Shown here: one piece after another, positions 10,928-18,496 of the stretch
Layout of the letters: each line of letters opens with the position of its first letter
Numbering within the stretch: position 1 is the first letter of the stretch
Assembly: GCF_900088535.1 (NCBI RefSeq)
Contig: NZ_LT578417.1
Coordinates: 372,001-436,000, forward strand
Reading direction: 5' to 3'
From: Cyanobium sp. NIES-981
Lineage (GTDB): Bacteria; Cyanobacteriota; Cyanobacteriia; PCC-6307; Cyanobiaceae
DNA length: 64,000 nt
Translations under genes and position numbers: made by a program
The notes under the pieces: model-generated
Databases searched by the model: none
The model's input: only the letters and a program-made list of their open reading frames with translations
Told to the model about the DNA's origin: nothing

Positions 10928-12103
10928 GTGGATGTGCTGGTGGTGGGGGCGGGCCCGGCGGGGGGGCGCCTCGCCCGCCATCTGGCCGCCGCGGGCGTTC
11001 GGGTGATGCTGGTGGATCGCCTCGACGACCTGGCTCGGGCGGCCTTCAGCAGTGCGGCCGTGCCCCAGTCGGCGGTGGAGGGCCTGGCGCTCCCCGAGGA
11101 GGTGATCGCCGCCCGCTGGCGGGCCTGGCATCTGGTGGGGCCGGCTGGCCGCGCCCGGGTGTGGCGGTCGTCACGCCCGCTCGGTGCGGTGCTCGACTTC
11201 GCCGCTCTGCGCCGTTGGCAGGCCGATGAGGCTGCCGCCCTGGGAGCCCGGGTGGTGCTGGGCTGGCGGGCGGTGGCCTCGTCGCACTGCGGGGGCAGGA
11301 TGCGCACCTGGCTGCGGCATGGGCGGGGGGGGCGCCTGGTGTCCGTGGCCAGCCGCTGGGTGATCGACGCCAGCGGCGAAGCCAGGGCCCTGCTGGGGGA
11401 TCCCGACCGCCGCCGTGCGCCCCTGGTGGTGGGCCTGGGGGTGGAGTGGCTGCTGCAGGTGGGGATGGCCCAGTGGCAGCCGTGGGCCGAACGACTCAGC
11501 TTCTTCCTCGGCAGCTCCTGGGTGCGGCGCGGCTACGGCTGGGTGTTTCCGATGGCGCCCGGACTGCTCAAGGTGGGAATCTGCCGGCTCGAGCCGGAGC
11601 TGCCCTCGGGCTGCGAGCCGCTCCAGGCTGAGCTGATGGGTCTGCTGGCACGGCTGGACCTGGCCCAGGCCCCGGTGCTCGACCGGCATGGCGGCCGGAT
11701 CCGCAGCAGCATCCGCCGCCGGGAAGACCATGGCCTCGGCCACCTGCTGGGCCTTGGGGATGCGGTGAGCACGGCCAACCTGCTGGGCGGCGAGGGAATC
11801 CGCCACGCCATCACCAGTGCGGATGTGCTGGCTCCCCTGTTGCTGGAGGGCACGGATCCGGCCCGGCTGGCCCGCCGCTATGCCGCCCAGCTCCGCCAGG
11901 CCCTGGGCTGGCGCTGGTCGCTGAGTGGGCGACTGGCTCGCCGCACCTGGCTCTCTCTGGTGAGCGGTGCGGCGGATCAGCGGCTCGAGCGCCTGCTCAG
12001 CGCCCTGGAGAGGAGGCGAGCGGAGGATCTCTCCGCCCTGCTCTTCGACTACCGCTTCGAGCGGTACGGCCTCAGGGTGCTGCCCTACCTGGCGGGGGGC
12101 TGA
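10928..12103 (+). CDS. FAD-dependent oxidoreductase, geranylgeranyl-reductase-like
   Basis: 391-residue flavoprotein. A dinucleotide-binding motif, DVLVVGAGPAGGRLARHL, begins at residue 2, and a second FAD contact is the GDAVSTANLLGGEGIRHAI stretch (~280), typical of geranylgeranyl reductase and related monooxygenase-fold enzymes. The frame is open upstream into dxs but has no ATG; the GTG at 10928 is the only sensible start. It leaves just 56 bases after dxs, so co-transcription is likely. Context suggests an isoprenoid or pigment reductase or cyclase, but the substrate is not predictable. Lycopene-cyclase-like activity is an alternative. Confidence 0.82.
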   Translation: MDVLVVGAGPAGGRLARHLAAAGVRVMLVDRLDDLARAAFSSAAVPQSAVEGLALPEEVIAARWRAWHLVGPAGRARVWRSSRPLGAVLDFAALRRWQADEAAALGARVVLGWRAVASSHCGGRMRTWLRHGRGGRLVSVASRWVIDASGEARALLGDPDRRRAPLVVGLGVEWLLQVGMAQWQPWAERLSFFLGSSWVRRGYGWVFPMAPGLLKVGICRLEPELPSGCEPLQAELMGLLARLDLAQAPVLDRHGGRIRSSIRRREDHGLGHLLGLGDAVSTANLLGGEGIRHAITSADVLAPLLLEGTDPARLARRYAAQLRQALGWRWSLSGRLARRTWLSLVSGAADQRLERLLSALERRRAEDLSALLFDYRFERYGLRVLPYLAGG

Positions 12104-12114
12104 GGCGCCCCGGT

Positions 12115-12372
12115 TCAGACCACGCCGCGGGAGGCCAGACCCAGGATCGTGCCGATGCCGAGGATGTGGCCGAGGCTGAGGGTGCCGAGCATGGCCCCGT
12201 GGCTCATGCCGCCGAACATGGCGCTGTTGGGCAGCTGCAGGCCCACGTTGGGCTGCTTGATGGTGGCTTTGCCGATCGCGATGGCGATCACGTTGCAGAC
12301 GATCATCACCAGCGCCACCTTCGGCGACCAGGTGATGGTGGCGGGGGCCACAGCCAGAAGTGGAGCGAGCAT
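12115..12372 (-). CDS. psaK: photosystem I reaction center subunit PsaK
   Basis: Small peripheral membrane subunit of photosystem I with two transmembrane helices. It is 85 residues long, the normal length. The family pattern is clear: TWSPKVALVMIVCNVIAIAIGKATI (helix 1), a loop with GLQLPNSAMFGGMSHGAMLGT, and a second helix ending LGHILGIGTILGLA. It is convergent with the flavoprotein gene, with only 11 bases between stop codons. It is the clearest photosynthetic marker in the window. Confidence 0.96.
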   Translation of the reverse strand: MLAPLLAVAPATITWSPKVALVMIVCNVIAIAIGKATIKQPNVGLQLPNSAMFGGMSHGAMLGTLSLGHILGIGTILGLASRGVV

Positions 12373-12459
12373 GGATCACAAGCCGACGCCCCATCTTCCG
12401 GGCGAGGACGGCGGCGTTGGCACCGCCGTAAGACTTGTTCATCCAGGGGGCCGGCAGCC

Positions 12460-12795
12460 TCAGGGCTCCGCCGGCGGTGGCCCCTGCAGAAAGCCCAGCG
12501 CCACCACCAGATTGGCGAGGGTGAGGAAGGCTTCGGCGCCGCCGTGGAGGGGATCCACGTCCGCCAGCTGGCGCCCGAACCGCTGCTCGGCGATCACCGC
12601 CGCGCCGATCGTCACCGCCACGAACAGCAGGGTGAGCTGAAAGCCGCGCAGGGCCAGCCGGGGGAAGGCCTGCACCTGGCGGGCCCACCACAGGAAGGCG
12701 AGATAGGGCAGCAGCGAGAGCACGAACAGCGGCCCGGCGTCCACCGCCGCCAGCCGCTCCAGCAGGGCCTGCAGCAGGGGGCCGAGCCCGTTCAT
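12460..12795 (-). CDS. DUF3593 membrane protein
   Basis: 111-residue membrane protein matching the cyanobacterial/plant-plastid DUF3593 family: an LFVLSLLPYLAFLWW helix followed by FPRLALRGFQLTLLFVAVTIGAA and a final helix containing LTLANLVVALGF. Its start codon overlaps the stop of the upstream DUF2499 gene by four bases (ATGA), so the two are translationally coupled. The two families occur together in cyanobacteria in my recollection; their role is unknown. Confidence 0.85.
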   Translation of the reverse strand: MNGLGPLLQALLERLAAVDAGPLFVLSLLPYLAFLWWARQVQAFPRLALRGFQLTLLFVAVTIGAAVIAEQRFGRQLADVDPLHGGAEAFLTLANLVVALGFLQGPPPAEP

Positions 12796-13106
12796 GGTGC
12801 CGGAGGCCGGGCCGCCTGCTGCTGGCGCAGCAGATGGAGGGCGGCCCCGGCCAGGGCGACGTTGCCCAGCAGGGTGCAGCCGGCCTGGAACACCACCAGC
12901 CCCTGGAGGGCAGGGCTGTTGTCGAACAGGTGCCAGGTGCAGGCGGCCATGGCGCTCACCAGGGCCGGCGTCATCGCCAAGGCCAGCCAGCGCCAGCCCG
13001 GTTCAGCGCGCCGCCGGCCGTAGGTCTGCACCGCCACGATCGCCACCATCCACTCCAGCACCGAGGCGATGTGGATCCACCAAGTCGGCAGTGAGAGGGC
13101 ATGCAT
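12792..13106 (-). CDS. DUF2499 membrane protein
   Basis: 104-residue membrane protein beginning MHALSLPTWWIHIASVLEW, a typical DUF2499 N-terminus. Three hydrophobic segments are seen (about 8-27, 40-60 and 68-93), with an ACTWHLFDN loop. The ATG at 13106 is chosen because upstream sequence in the same frame is low-complexity and runs opposite the rhomboid gene. It overlaps DUF3593 by four bases. Function unknown; the family is confined to cyanobacteria and plastid-bearing eukaryotes as far as I know. Confidence 0.85.
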   Translation of the reverse strand: MHALSLPTWWIHIASVLEWMVAIVAVQTYGRRRAEPGWRWLALAMTPALVSAMAACTWHLFDNSPALQGLVVFQAGCTLLGNVALAGAALHLLRQQQAARPPAP

Positions 13107-13154
13107 GGGCAGACTCTGCCATTGCGTTGTCTGCTCCGCGAGGGACCTGCACCG

Positions 13155-13724
13155 ATGGGCCTGCGCTCCCGTCTGCTGCTGCCGCTCCTGATCCTGGCGG
13201 TGGCCTGGGTCCAGGAGCTGGTGGACCAGCTGCTGTTCGGCGGCCGCTGGAACCTGCCGCTGGTGCCCGGCGGGCCGGTGTGGGGCATCGTCACCGCGCC
13301 CTTCAGCCACGCCGGCTTCGGCCATCTGCTGAGCAATTCCCTCTGGTTCGTGCCCCTCTCCTGGCTGGTGCTCTCCCGGGGAATCCGCCCCTACCTGCGG
13401 GTGTGGGCGTCGGTGCTGGTGTGCTCCCTGCCGGTGTGGCTGCTGTGGCACAACGCCAGCCATGGCCTTTCCGGCGTGGTGTACGGGCTGCTGGGCTACC
13501 TGCTGGCCGCCGGGCTGGTGGAGCGCCGGCCCTGGCCGATCGTGCTGTCGCTGGTGTGCCTCACCACCTATGGCGGCCTGCTGCCGTCGCTGCTTCCCCT
13601 GCTCAGTCCGGCTGGTGTGAGCTGGATCGGCCATGCCTCCGGCTTCGTGGCCGGCCTGCTGGCTGCCTGGCTGGGGGCGCCCCTGCCCGCCCAGCAGCAG
13701 GATGCGGGTGGTGCCCGGTGGTAG
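13155..13724 (+). CDS. rhomboid family intramembrane serine protease
   Basis: Polytopic membrane protein of 189 residues with the rhomboid active-site dyad: a serine in HGLSGVVYGLLGYL and a histidine in the last helix, GHASGFVAGLLAAWLG. The upstream TAPFSHAGFGHLLSNSLWF matches the conserved H..HLL.N region of rhomboids. It probably cuts single-pass membrane proteins within the membrane; the substrate is unknown. The ATG at 13155 avoids an extra charged leader encoded from 13101. Two bases separate its stop from the csaB-like start. Confidence 0.86.
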   Translation: MGLRSRLLLPLLILAVAWVQELVDQLLFGGRWNLPLVPGGPVWGIVTAPFSHAGFGHLLSNSLWFVPLSWLVLSRGIRPYLRVWASVLVCSLPVWLLWHNASHGLSGVVYGLLGYLLAAGLVERRPWPIVLSLVCLTTYGGLLPSLLPLLSPAGVSWIGHASGFVAGLLAAWLGAPLPAQQQDAGGARW

Positions 13725-13726
13725 GC

Positions 13727-14794
13727 ATGGCACCGCTGCTGGCCCCGCGCCCCGTGCCCCTGCGTCCACGTCCGCTGCTGGTGGGCTACTACGGCGAGCA
13801 CAACCTGGGCGACGACGCCCTGCTGGAGGTGCTGCTGGCCGCGCTGCCGGCCGGCTGCCGGCCCACCGTGACGGCCCGCGACCAATCCCTGGTGCAGCGC
13901 CGCTACGGCGTGGCCACGGTGGACCGCACCAGCCTGGCGGCGGTGCTGGAGGCGGTGGGCCGCTGCGATGCCCTGGTGTTCGGCGGCGGCAGCCTGCTGC
14001 AGGACAGCACCAGCTTTCTGAGCCTGGTGTACTACGCCACGCTGGTGCTGCTGGCCCGCAGCCAGGGCAAGCCGGTGCTGCTGTGGGGACAGGGACTGGG
14101 TCCGCTCCGCCGGAAGCGCAGCCGCTGGCTGGTGCGGGGACTGCTGCCGCTGGTCACCGCGGTGAGCTGGCGGGACCCGGCCTCGGCGGCCCTGGCAAGG
14201 AGCCTCGGACGCCGAGGCGAGGGCGCCGTGGGGGCCGATCCGGTGTGGAGCGTCGCACCGGAGCTGTGGCGCGGCGAAGGCGGGCCGATCGTGCTCTGCT
14301 TCCGGCCCACGCCACAGCTGGAGGGTGAGGGCTGGAGGCCGTGGCTGCAGGCCCTCGAGGGGCTGGCTCCGGAGCGGGAACTGATCTGGCTGCCGTTCCA
14401 CGCCCATCAGGACCGGGGCCTGCTGGCGTCCCTGCGGGCGCAGGGGCTGCTCAGCCCGGCCCTGGCGGCCCGCAGCCGCGAACTCAGCCCCGACCGTCCG
14501 CGGGAGGCCATGCGGCTCTGCGCCGGCAGTGGCCTGGTGCTGGCCATGCGCCTGCACGGCCTGATCCTGGCCGCCGCCGCCGGGGCGCCCACGGCCGCCC
14601 TCAGCTACGACCCCAAGGTGGAGGCGGCCGCCTCCGCCCTCGGCTGCCCCTGCCACCGCCTCGATCAACCACCCCCCGCCGGCCTCACCGCCCGCTGGCA
14701 GGCCTGCCTCGATGCCCCCCCCGATCCGGAGCGGGTGCGTCAGCTCAGGCAGTCCACCCAGGTGCATGCCCGCCTGCTTGCCAGGCTGGCCTGA
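13727..14794 (+). CDS. csaB: polysaccharide pyruvyl transferase, CsaB-like
   Basis: 355-residue enzyme of the polysaccharide pyruvyl transferase family. Visible motifs are LVGYYGEHNLGDDALLEVLL near the N-terminus, the glycine-rich VFGGGSLLQDSTS, GQGLGPLRRKRSR, and the C-terminal LAMRLHGLILAAAAGAP. CsaB transfers pyruvate from PEP to a cell-wall polysaccharide so that S-layer proteins can bind; cyanobacteria often carry it. The gene follows the rhomboid gene with two bases between them, so it is probably in the same transcript. The exact polymer is unknown, and the symbol rests on family resemblance. Confidence 0.85.
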   Translation: MAPLLAPRPVPLRPRPLLVGYYGEHNLGDDALLEVLLAALPAGCRPTVTARDQSLVQRRYGVATVDRTSLAAVLEAVGRCDALVFGGGSLLQDSTSFLSLVYYATLVLLARSQGKPVLLWGQGLGPLRRKRSRWLVRGLLPLVTAVSWRDPASAALARSLGRRGEGAVGADPVWSVAPELWRGEGGPIVLCFRPTPQLEGEGWRPWLQALEGLAPERELIWLPFHAHQDRGLLASLRAQGLLSPALAARSRELSPDRPREAMRLCAGSGLVLAMRLHGLILAAAAGAPTAALSYDPKVEAAASALGCPCHRLDQPPPAGLTARWQACLDAPPDPERVRQLRQSTQVHARLLARLA

Positions 14795-14816
14795 GATTCG
14801 CCACAGGGAGGCGCCC

Positions 14817-15839
14817 ATGCGCGCAGTGGGCTACCAGCGGTCGGCGGAGCTCGGTTCGCCGCACTACCTGCTGGATCTGGAGCTGCCGGAGCCCCAGCCA
14901 GGGGAGCACGACCTGCTGGTGCGGCTGGAGGCGGTGGCGGTGAACCCGGTGGATCTCAAGGTGCGACAGCGGGAAGTGCCGCCGGCCGGGGGCTGGCGGG
15001 TCCTGGGCTGGGACGCGGTGGGTCGCGTCCAGGCCCTCGGGTCCGCGGTGAGCGGCTTCACCCCGGGCGAGAGGGTGTGGTATGCCGGGTCCCTGCCGCG
15101 CCAGGGCAGCAACGCCGAGCTGCAGCGGGTGGATCACCGGCTGGTGGCGGCGGCCCCCGGCTCCCTCTCCGCCGCGGAGGCTGCCGCCCTGCCGCTCACG
15201 GCCATCACGGCCTGGGAACTGCTGTTCGATCGCCTGCGGCTGCCCCAGCACCCCGAGGCCGGGCATGGCCAGGCGCTGCTGGTGGTGGGGGCCGCCGGCG
15301 GGGTGGGCTCGATTCTGGTGCAGTTGCTGCGGGCGCTCACCGGCCTCACGGTGGTGGGCACCGCCTCACGGCCGGAGAGCCGGGCCTGGGTGCTCGCGCT
15401 GGGTGCCCACCACGTGCTGAACCACCAGCTCCCGCTGCGGCCCCAGCTGGAGGCCCTGGGCATCGGCGGGGTGGAGTGGGCCGTGGGCCTCACCCACACC
15501 GACCGGCACTTCGAGGCCCTGGTGGATGTGCTTCGCCCCCAGGGGGCCCTGGCCCTGATCGACGACCCTGACCCAGCCGCGCTCAACCTGCTGGCCCTCA
15601 AGCGCAAGAGCCTTTCCCTGCACTGGGAGTTCATGTTCACCCGCTCTCTGTTCGGCACCGCAGACATGGCGGAGCAGGGGCGCCTGCTGCAGCGCCTGGC
15701 GGACCTGGTGGAGGGGGGCCTGGTGCGCAGCACCCTGCAGGACCACCGGGGCCGGATCAATGCAGCGAATCTGGAGAGCGCCCATCGGCAGCTGGCCAGC
15801 GGCCACAGCCTTGGCAAGGTGGTGCTGGAAGGCTTCTAG
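14817..15839 (+). CDS. zinc-type alcohol dehydrogenase family protein (quinone-oxidoreductase-like)
   Basis: 340-residue medium-chain dehydrogenase/reductase. The catalytic domain contains AVAVNPVDLKVRQ and LGWDAVGRV, and the cofactor domain has ALLVVGAAGGVGSILVQLL, the AxxGxxG motif of NADPH-dependent MDR enzymes. The usual zinc-binding cysteines of true alcohol dehydrogenases are not apparent, so it is more likely a zinc-free quinone or enone reductase (ZADH group). A good AGGGAGG ribosome-binding site lies 7 bases ahead of the ATG. The substrate is unknown. It lies 22 bases after the csaB-like gene. Confidence 0.88.
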   Translation: MRAVGYQRSAELGSPHYLLDLELPEPQPGEHDLLVRLEAVAVNPVDLKVRQREVPPAGGWRVLGWDAVGRVQALGSAVSGFTPGERVWYAGSLPRQGSNAELQRVDHRLVAAAPGSLSAAEAAALPLTAITAWELLFDRLRLPQHPEAGHGQALLVVGAAGGVGSILVQLLRALTGLTVVGTASRPESRAWVLALGAHHVLNHQLPLRPQLEALGIGGVEWAVGLTHTDRHFEALVDVLRPQGALALIDDPDPAALNLLALKRKSLSLHWEFMFTRSLFGTADMAEQGRLLQRLADLVEGGLVRSTLQDHRGRINAANLESAHRQLASGHSLGKVVLEGF

Positions 15840-16119
15840 GTGTGGAGCCTGACCAGGCCCACCCGCTCTGCGAGGGCCGCTTTGGTGGTCCCGCCATCGC
15901 GGCCCACAGCCCTCAGCGTGTTCACACAGCCCCCTGCGTGTTGCCTGCTCTCTGGCAAAAGACAATCATTCGCATAAAGCTCACCGAGCTCACCTTTCAA
16001 TGTAGAAATATTTAGTTGTGGTGATTGTTGCCATGGGAAAATTATCTTGTAGATAGCCCTAGGCATGCCTAGCAAGTTACGCGGTCTCCAATGATCTCAT
16101 TCTCGGGAGGATGTTGATC
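15840..16119. other. AT-richer non-coding stretch before the RTX-like gene
   Basis: About 280 bases without a supported gene. Base composition changes sharply from GC-rich to AT-rich near 15955. A weak promoter-like pair, TTGCCA at 16028-16033 and TAGATA at 16050-16055 (16-base spacing), faces the downstream gene. A GGGAGG ribosome-binding site lies at 16105-16110. Confidence 0.4.
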
Positions 16120-17100
16120 ATGGGCCTTCGCATTGTATTGAGAGCGCCGCTCAGGCGCGCGATTGTGGGTACTTCCGGACGGGATAGTGTTCGATCGAGG
16201 CGCTTAAGAATTGCCAACAAAGGGTCGATCAAGCTTCTGGGAAGAAACGACCGGATCAGTAGCCGCTACGCGATGGAATTGAAAGGGATCATCTCGATGG
16301 GGGCTGGTCATGATGTCATTACGGGTAGGAGGGACATTCGAGTTCTAGGGCCGGAGGCCGACGGTTCAGGAGAAATTATCACGGGGCGCGGCAATGATGT
16401 GCTGAAGTCAAGAAGGAGATTGTTCCTGGGTGATTCCGATCTTGACACTGGAAAAGGAAATGATAGGGTCATGGCATCGGAAATAGCGTTTAATGGGCCA
16501 TTTGTAGAAACAGGGTCTGGGGACGATATTATTCATGCAAAAAATAGCATGTATCATGATATTGGCTGGTTGAGGATGGGTCCAGGATCAGACCTCCTCA
16601 AGGTTGGCTCTTGGCTTTGGTTGGACGAGGGTGGACGTGTGGATATGGATGCTGGCAATGACACGGTAGTCGTGAATGATGTTCTCGAGATCGATGGTGC
16701 CAGCCTGGATATGGGTGCGGGTGATGACACCGTGGATGTGCGCAATGGTGGCGTTGAGCTTGATGATTATAACGGTATCTGTAAGATCAACCTTGGCGAT
16801 GGAAATGATCGGTTTATCGGTTTTGGAAAAGTGATTCCAAATCCAGATTCGCCATCGGCTGATCCCGGCTCGGATGATCGCGATATTATTCTAGATGGGG
16901 GTAAAGGCGTGGACCAAATGGTTTTACCGCAAGGCATCTACACCGTGACTCAAAACAAGATCAGTTCCTCGCTTGGTTATCTGCCCGTCAGAAACTTTGA
17001 GGTCTTGGCAGGCATCAACGGCAATAGTTTTCCCTATGCCTCTGGTGTCCTTACGGTGGATAGCAACGGTTTGGCTTCGTTTGCTCCGGCTCTTGCTTGA
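16120..17100 (+). CDS. RTX-like calcium-binding repeat protein
   Basis: 326-residue protein built of degenerate RTX nonapeptides: GRGNDVLKS, GKGNDRVMA, GSGDDIIHA, GPGSDLLKV, DAGNDTVVV, GAGDDTVDV and GDGNDRFIG, spaced irregularly through residues ~60-240. RTX repeats bind calcium and fold as a beta-roll in proteins exported by type I secretion. There is no Sec signal peptide, which fits that route, but no HlyB/HlyD/TolC genes are nearby. The second ATG (16120) is chosen because GGGAGG ends 9 bases before it, whereas the first ATG (16111) would have no spacing. Codon use is AT-rich compared with every neighbour, which suggests recent transfer. Confidence 0.8.
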   Translation: MGLRIVLRAPLRRAIVGTSGRDSVRSRRLRIANKGSIKLLGRNDRISSRYAMELKGIISMGAGHDVITGRRDIRVLGPEADGSGEIITGRGNDVLKSRRRLFLGDSDLDTGKGNDRVMASEIAFNGPFVETGSGDDIIHAKNSMYHDIGWLRMGPGSDLLKVGSWLWLDEGGRVDMDAGNDTVVVNDVLEIDGASLDMGAGDDTVDVRNGGVELDDYNGICKINLGDGNDRFIGFGKVIPNPDSPSADPGSDDRDIILDGGKGVDQMVLPQGIYTVTQNKISSSLGYLPVRNFEVLAGINGNSFPYASGVLTVDSNGLASFAPALA

Positions 17101-17594
17101 GTCAGGCCTGATGAGTGGTCATCCTTTCTGGGCCCACCCGCTGGCTGACTGAACTGAGGCCAGACACCTCCCCCTGAAAGGGGGGAGGCCGCCCTTGGTG
17201 AAGCCTTCCCATGAGAGTGGCGTGTGCGCCAGCGCCCCACCCAACAGTGGCTGCTGGATGCTTCAGGGGGGGTCCCCGGTTTCAGGGACCAATCGAGAGG
17301 GGATCACGCCACCACCGGGAGCACCGCGCTGCCGGCCATCGGTGGTTCGTCACCAGCTCGCCCAGCTGATGCGGTGTGCTCAGCTCAAGACCAGGAGCCG
17401 TCAGCCCCTGCAGCTCTGCTTCACGGCCCGCAAAGAAGCCAATCGATCAGTGGTGGGCAACGCGCTGCCGGGGCCGGCGCCATCCGCTCCATCCCCTCCA
17501 GGGAGCGCTGGCCGCATCTGGCCGCCTGGACCGATCGCGACCCGCACAGACAGCAGGACGATGCCGAGGAGCATCACCTGGTGGGACACACCAT
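17101..17594. other. gene-poor stretch of ~490 bases
   Basis: No recognisable gene. Open frames here are low-complexity and lack family motifs. The only clear structure is the GC hairpin at 17167-17188. It may be a degraded gene or insertion remnant flanking the AT-rich RTX-like gene, but I cannot name one. Confidence 0.5.
17167..17188 (+). terminator. GC-rich hairpin downstream of the RTX-like gene
   Basis: Perfect 8-bp inverted repeat (CCTCCCCC / GGGGGAGG) with a six-base loop, 67 bases after the RTX-like stop codon. It lacks a following T run, so it is a weak candidate for an intrinsic terminator; it may instead protect the mRNA 3' end. Confidence 0.45.
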
Positions 17595-18176
17595 CTAGGC
17601 CTGAAGGGCCTGCTGTTTCTGCAAGGCGTCCAGCACCTCCGTGCTGTGGCCGCTCGGTCGCACGGCCACCCAGCGCTCGCGCAGCACGCCTTTAGGGTCG
17701 ATCAGAAAGGTGTGCCGTTGGGAGAAGGGGGCGATCCAGCTGCCGTAGCTCTCGCTCACCCTGCCCCCCGGATCGGAGAGCAGCGGGAACGCCAGCCCCT
17801 CACTGCTGCAGAACTCGGTGTGGGAGTCGGCGTCATCGGCGCTCACACCCACCACCGCAGCTCCAGCCTCCTGGAAGTGGGCCAGATCCCTCTGGAAGCC
17901 ACGGGCCTCCAGGGTGCAGCCACCGGTGAAGTCGCGCGGATAGAAATAGAGCACGAGCCACTGGCCGGCGAAATCGCCGAGCGCCAGTTCGCCGGGAACG
18001 GCGGAGCCATCGGCCGCGGGAACGACCCCGCTGAGCCGGAAGGCAGGGGCGGGCTGCCCGAGCGCGGGCAGGGTGCCCCCCAATGCAAGGGCCTGCCGGG
18101 GACGACCCAGCAGGCCCAGCAAGAGCGATCCGGCTGAGACGGTGGTCAGCCTCAGCAGATCACGGCGCTTCATCAC
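17595..18176 (-). CDS. exported peroxiredoxin Q/BCP-type thiol peroxidase
   Basis: 193-residue thiol peroxidase that would reduce H2O2 or organic peroxides. Residues 1-31 form a twin-arginine-like signal peptide (KRRDLLRL, a hydrophobic stretch, then a QALA cleavage site), so it probably acts in the thylakoid lumen or periplasm. The thioredoxin fold is shown by WLVLYFYPRDFTGGCTLEA, with the peroxidatic cysteine, and VVGVSADDADSHTEFC. The resolving cysteine normally five residues after the peroxidatic one is replaced (CTLEAR). It may therefore be a 1-Cys enzyme or use the cysteine in EFCSSEG. It lies 22 bases downstream of rpmB. Confidence 0.9.
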   Translation of the reverse strand: MMKRRDLLRLTTVSAGSLLLGLLGRPRQALALGGTLPALGQPAPAFRLSGVVPAADGSAVPGELALGDFAGQWLVLYFYPRDFTGGCTLEARGFQRDLAHFQEAGAAVVGVSADDADSHTEFCSSEGLAFPLLSDPGGRVSESYGSWIAPFSQRHTFLIDPKGVLRERWVAVRPSGHSTEVLDALQKQQALQA

Positions 18177-18198
18177 ACTGGGGGGGAAGGCTGGGCCC

Positions 18199-18435
18199 TC
18201 AGATCTTGGCGAGGTTGATGCCCAGTTCCTTGGCGTAGGCGCCCAGGCCCTTCTTCTGAATGGTGCGCAGGGCCCTGGTGGAGACCCGCAGCTTCACGAA
18301 GCGGTTGCCTTCGGCCCACCACAGGCGTCGTTCCTGCAGGTTCACCTGCTGGAGCTTCTTGGTGCGCACGTGGGAGTGGGACACGGCCATGCCGTTGTTG
18401 GCGCGCTTGCCGGTGAGCTGGCAGACCCGGGACAT
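18199..18435 (-). CDS. rpmB: 50S ribosomal protein L28
   Basis: 78-residue ribosomal protein of the large subunit. It begins [21 protein letters not shown] and continues with the typical [17 protein letters not shown] and a basic C-terminus. Length and sequence are normal for cyanobacterial L28. It lies 61 bases downstream of htpG on the same strand, an arrangement I know from Synechococcus genomes. Confidence 0.97.
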   Translation of the reverse strand: MSRVCQLTGKRANNGMAVSHSHVRTKKLQQVNLQERRLWWAEGNRFVKLRVSTRALRTIQKKGLGAYAKELGINLAKI

Positions 18436-18496
18436 GACCTACAACCGTTCAGAACAACTTCTGGGCATCAGCCCAAGCGGAGACTTTACCAAACGC

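Noticed and set aside
15836-16075. A 79-codon minus-strand frame ahead of the RTX-like gene.
   Set aside because: It spans the GC-to-AT composition change, has no family pattern, and overlaps the end of the dehydrogenase gene by only four bases. Probably chance.
17195-17695. Overlapping plus-strand frames in the gene-poor stretch after the RTX-like gene, possibly a transposase remnant.
   Set aside because: No DDE or HTH motif, no terminal inverted repeats, and low-complexity translation; I could not support a named element.
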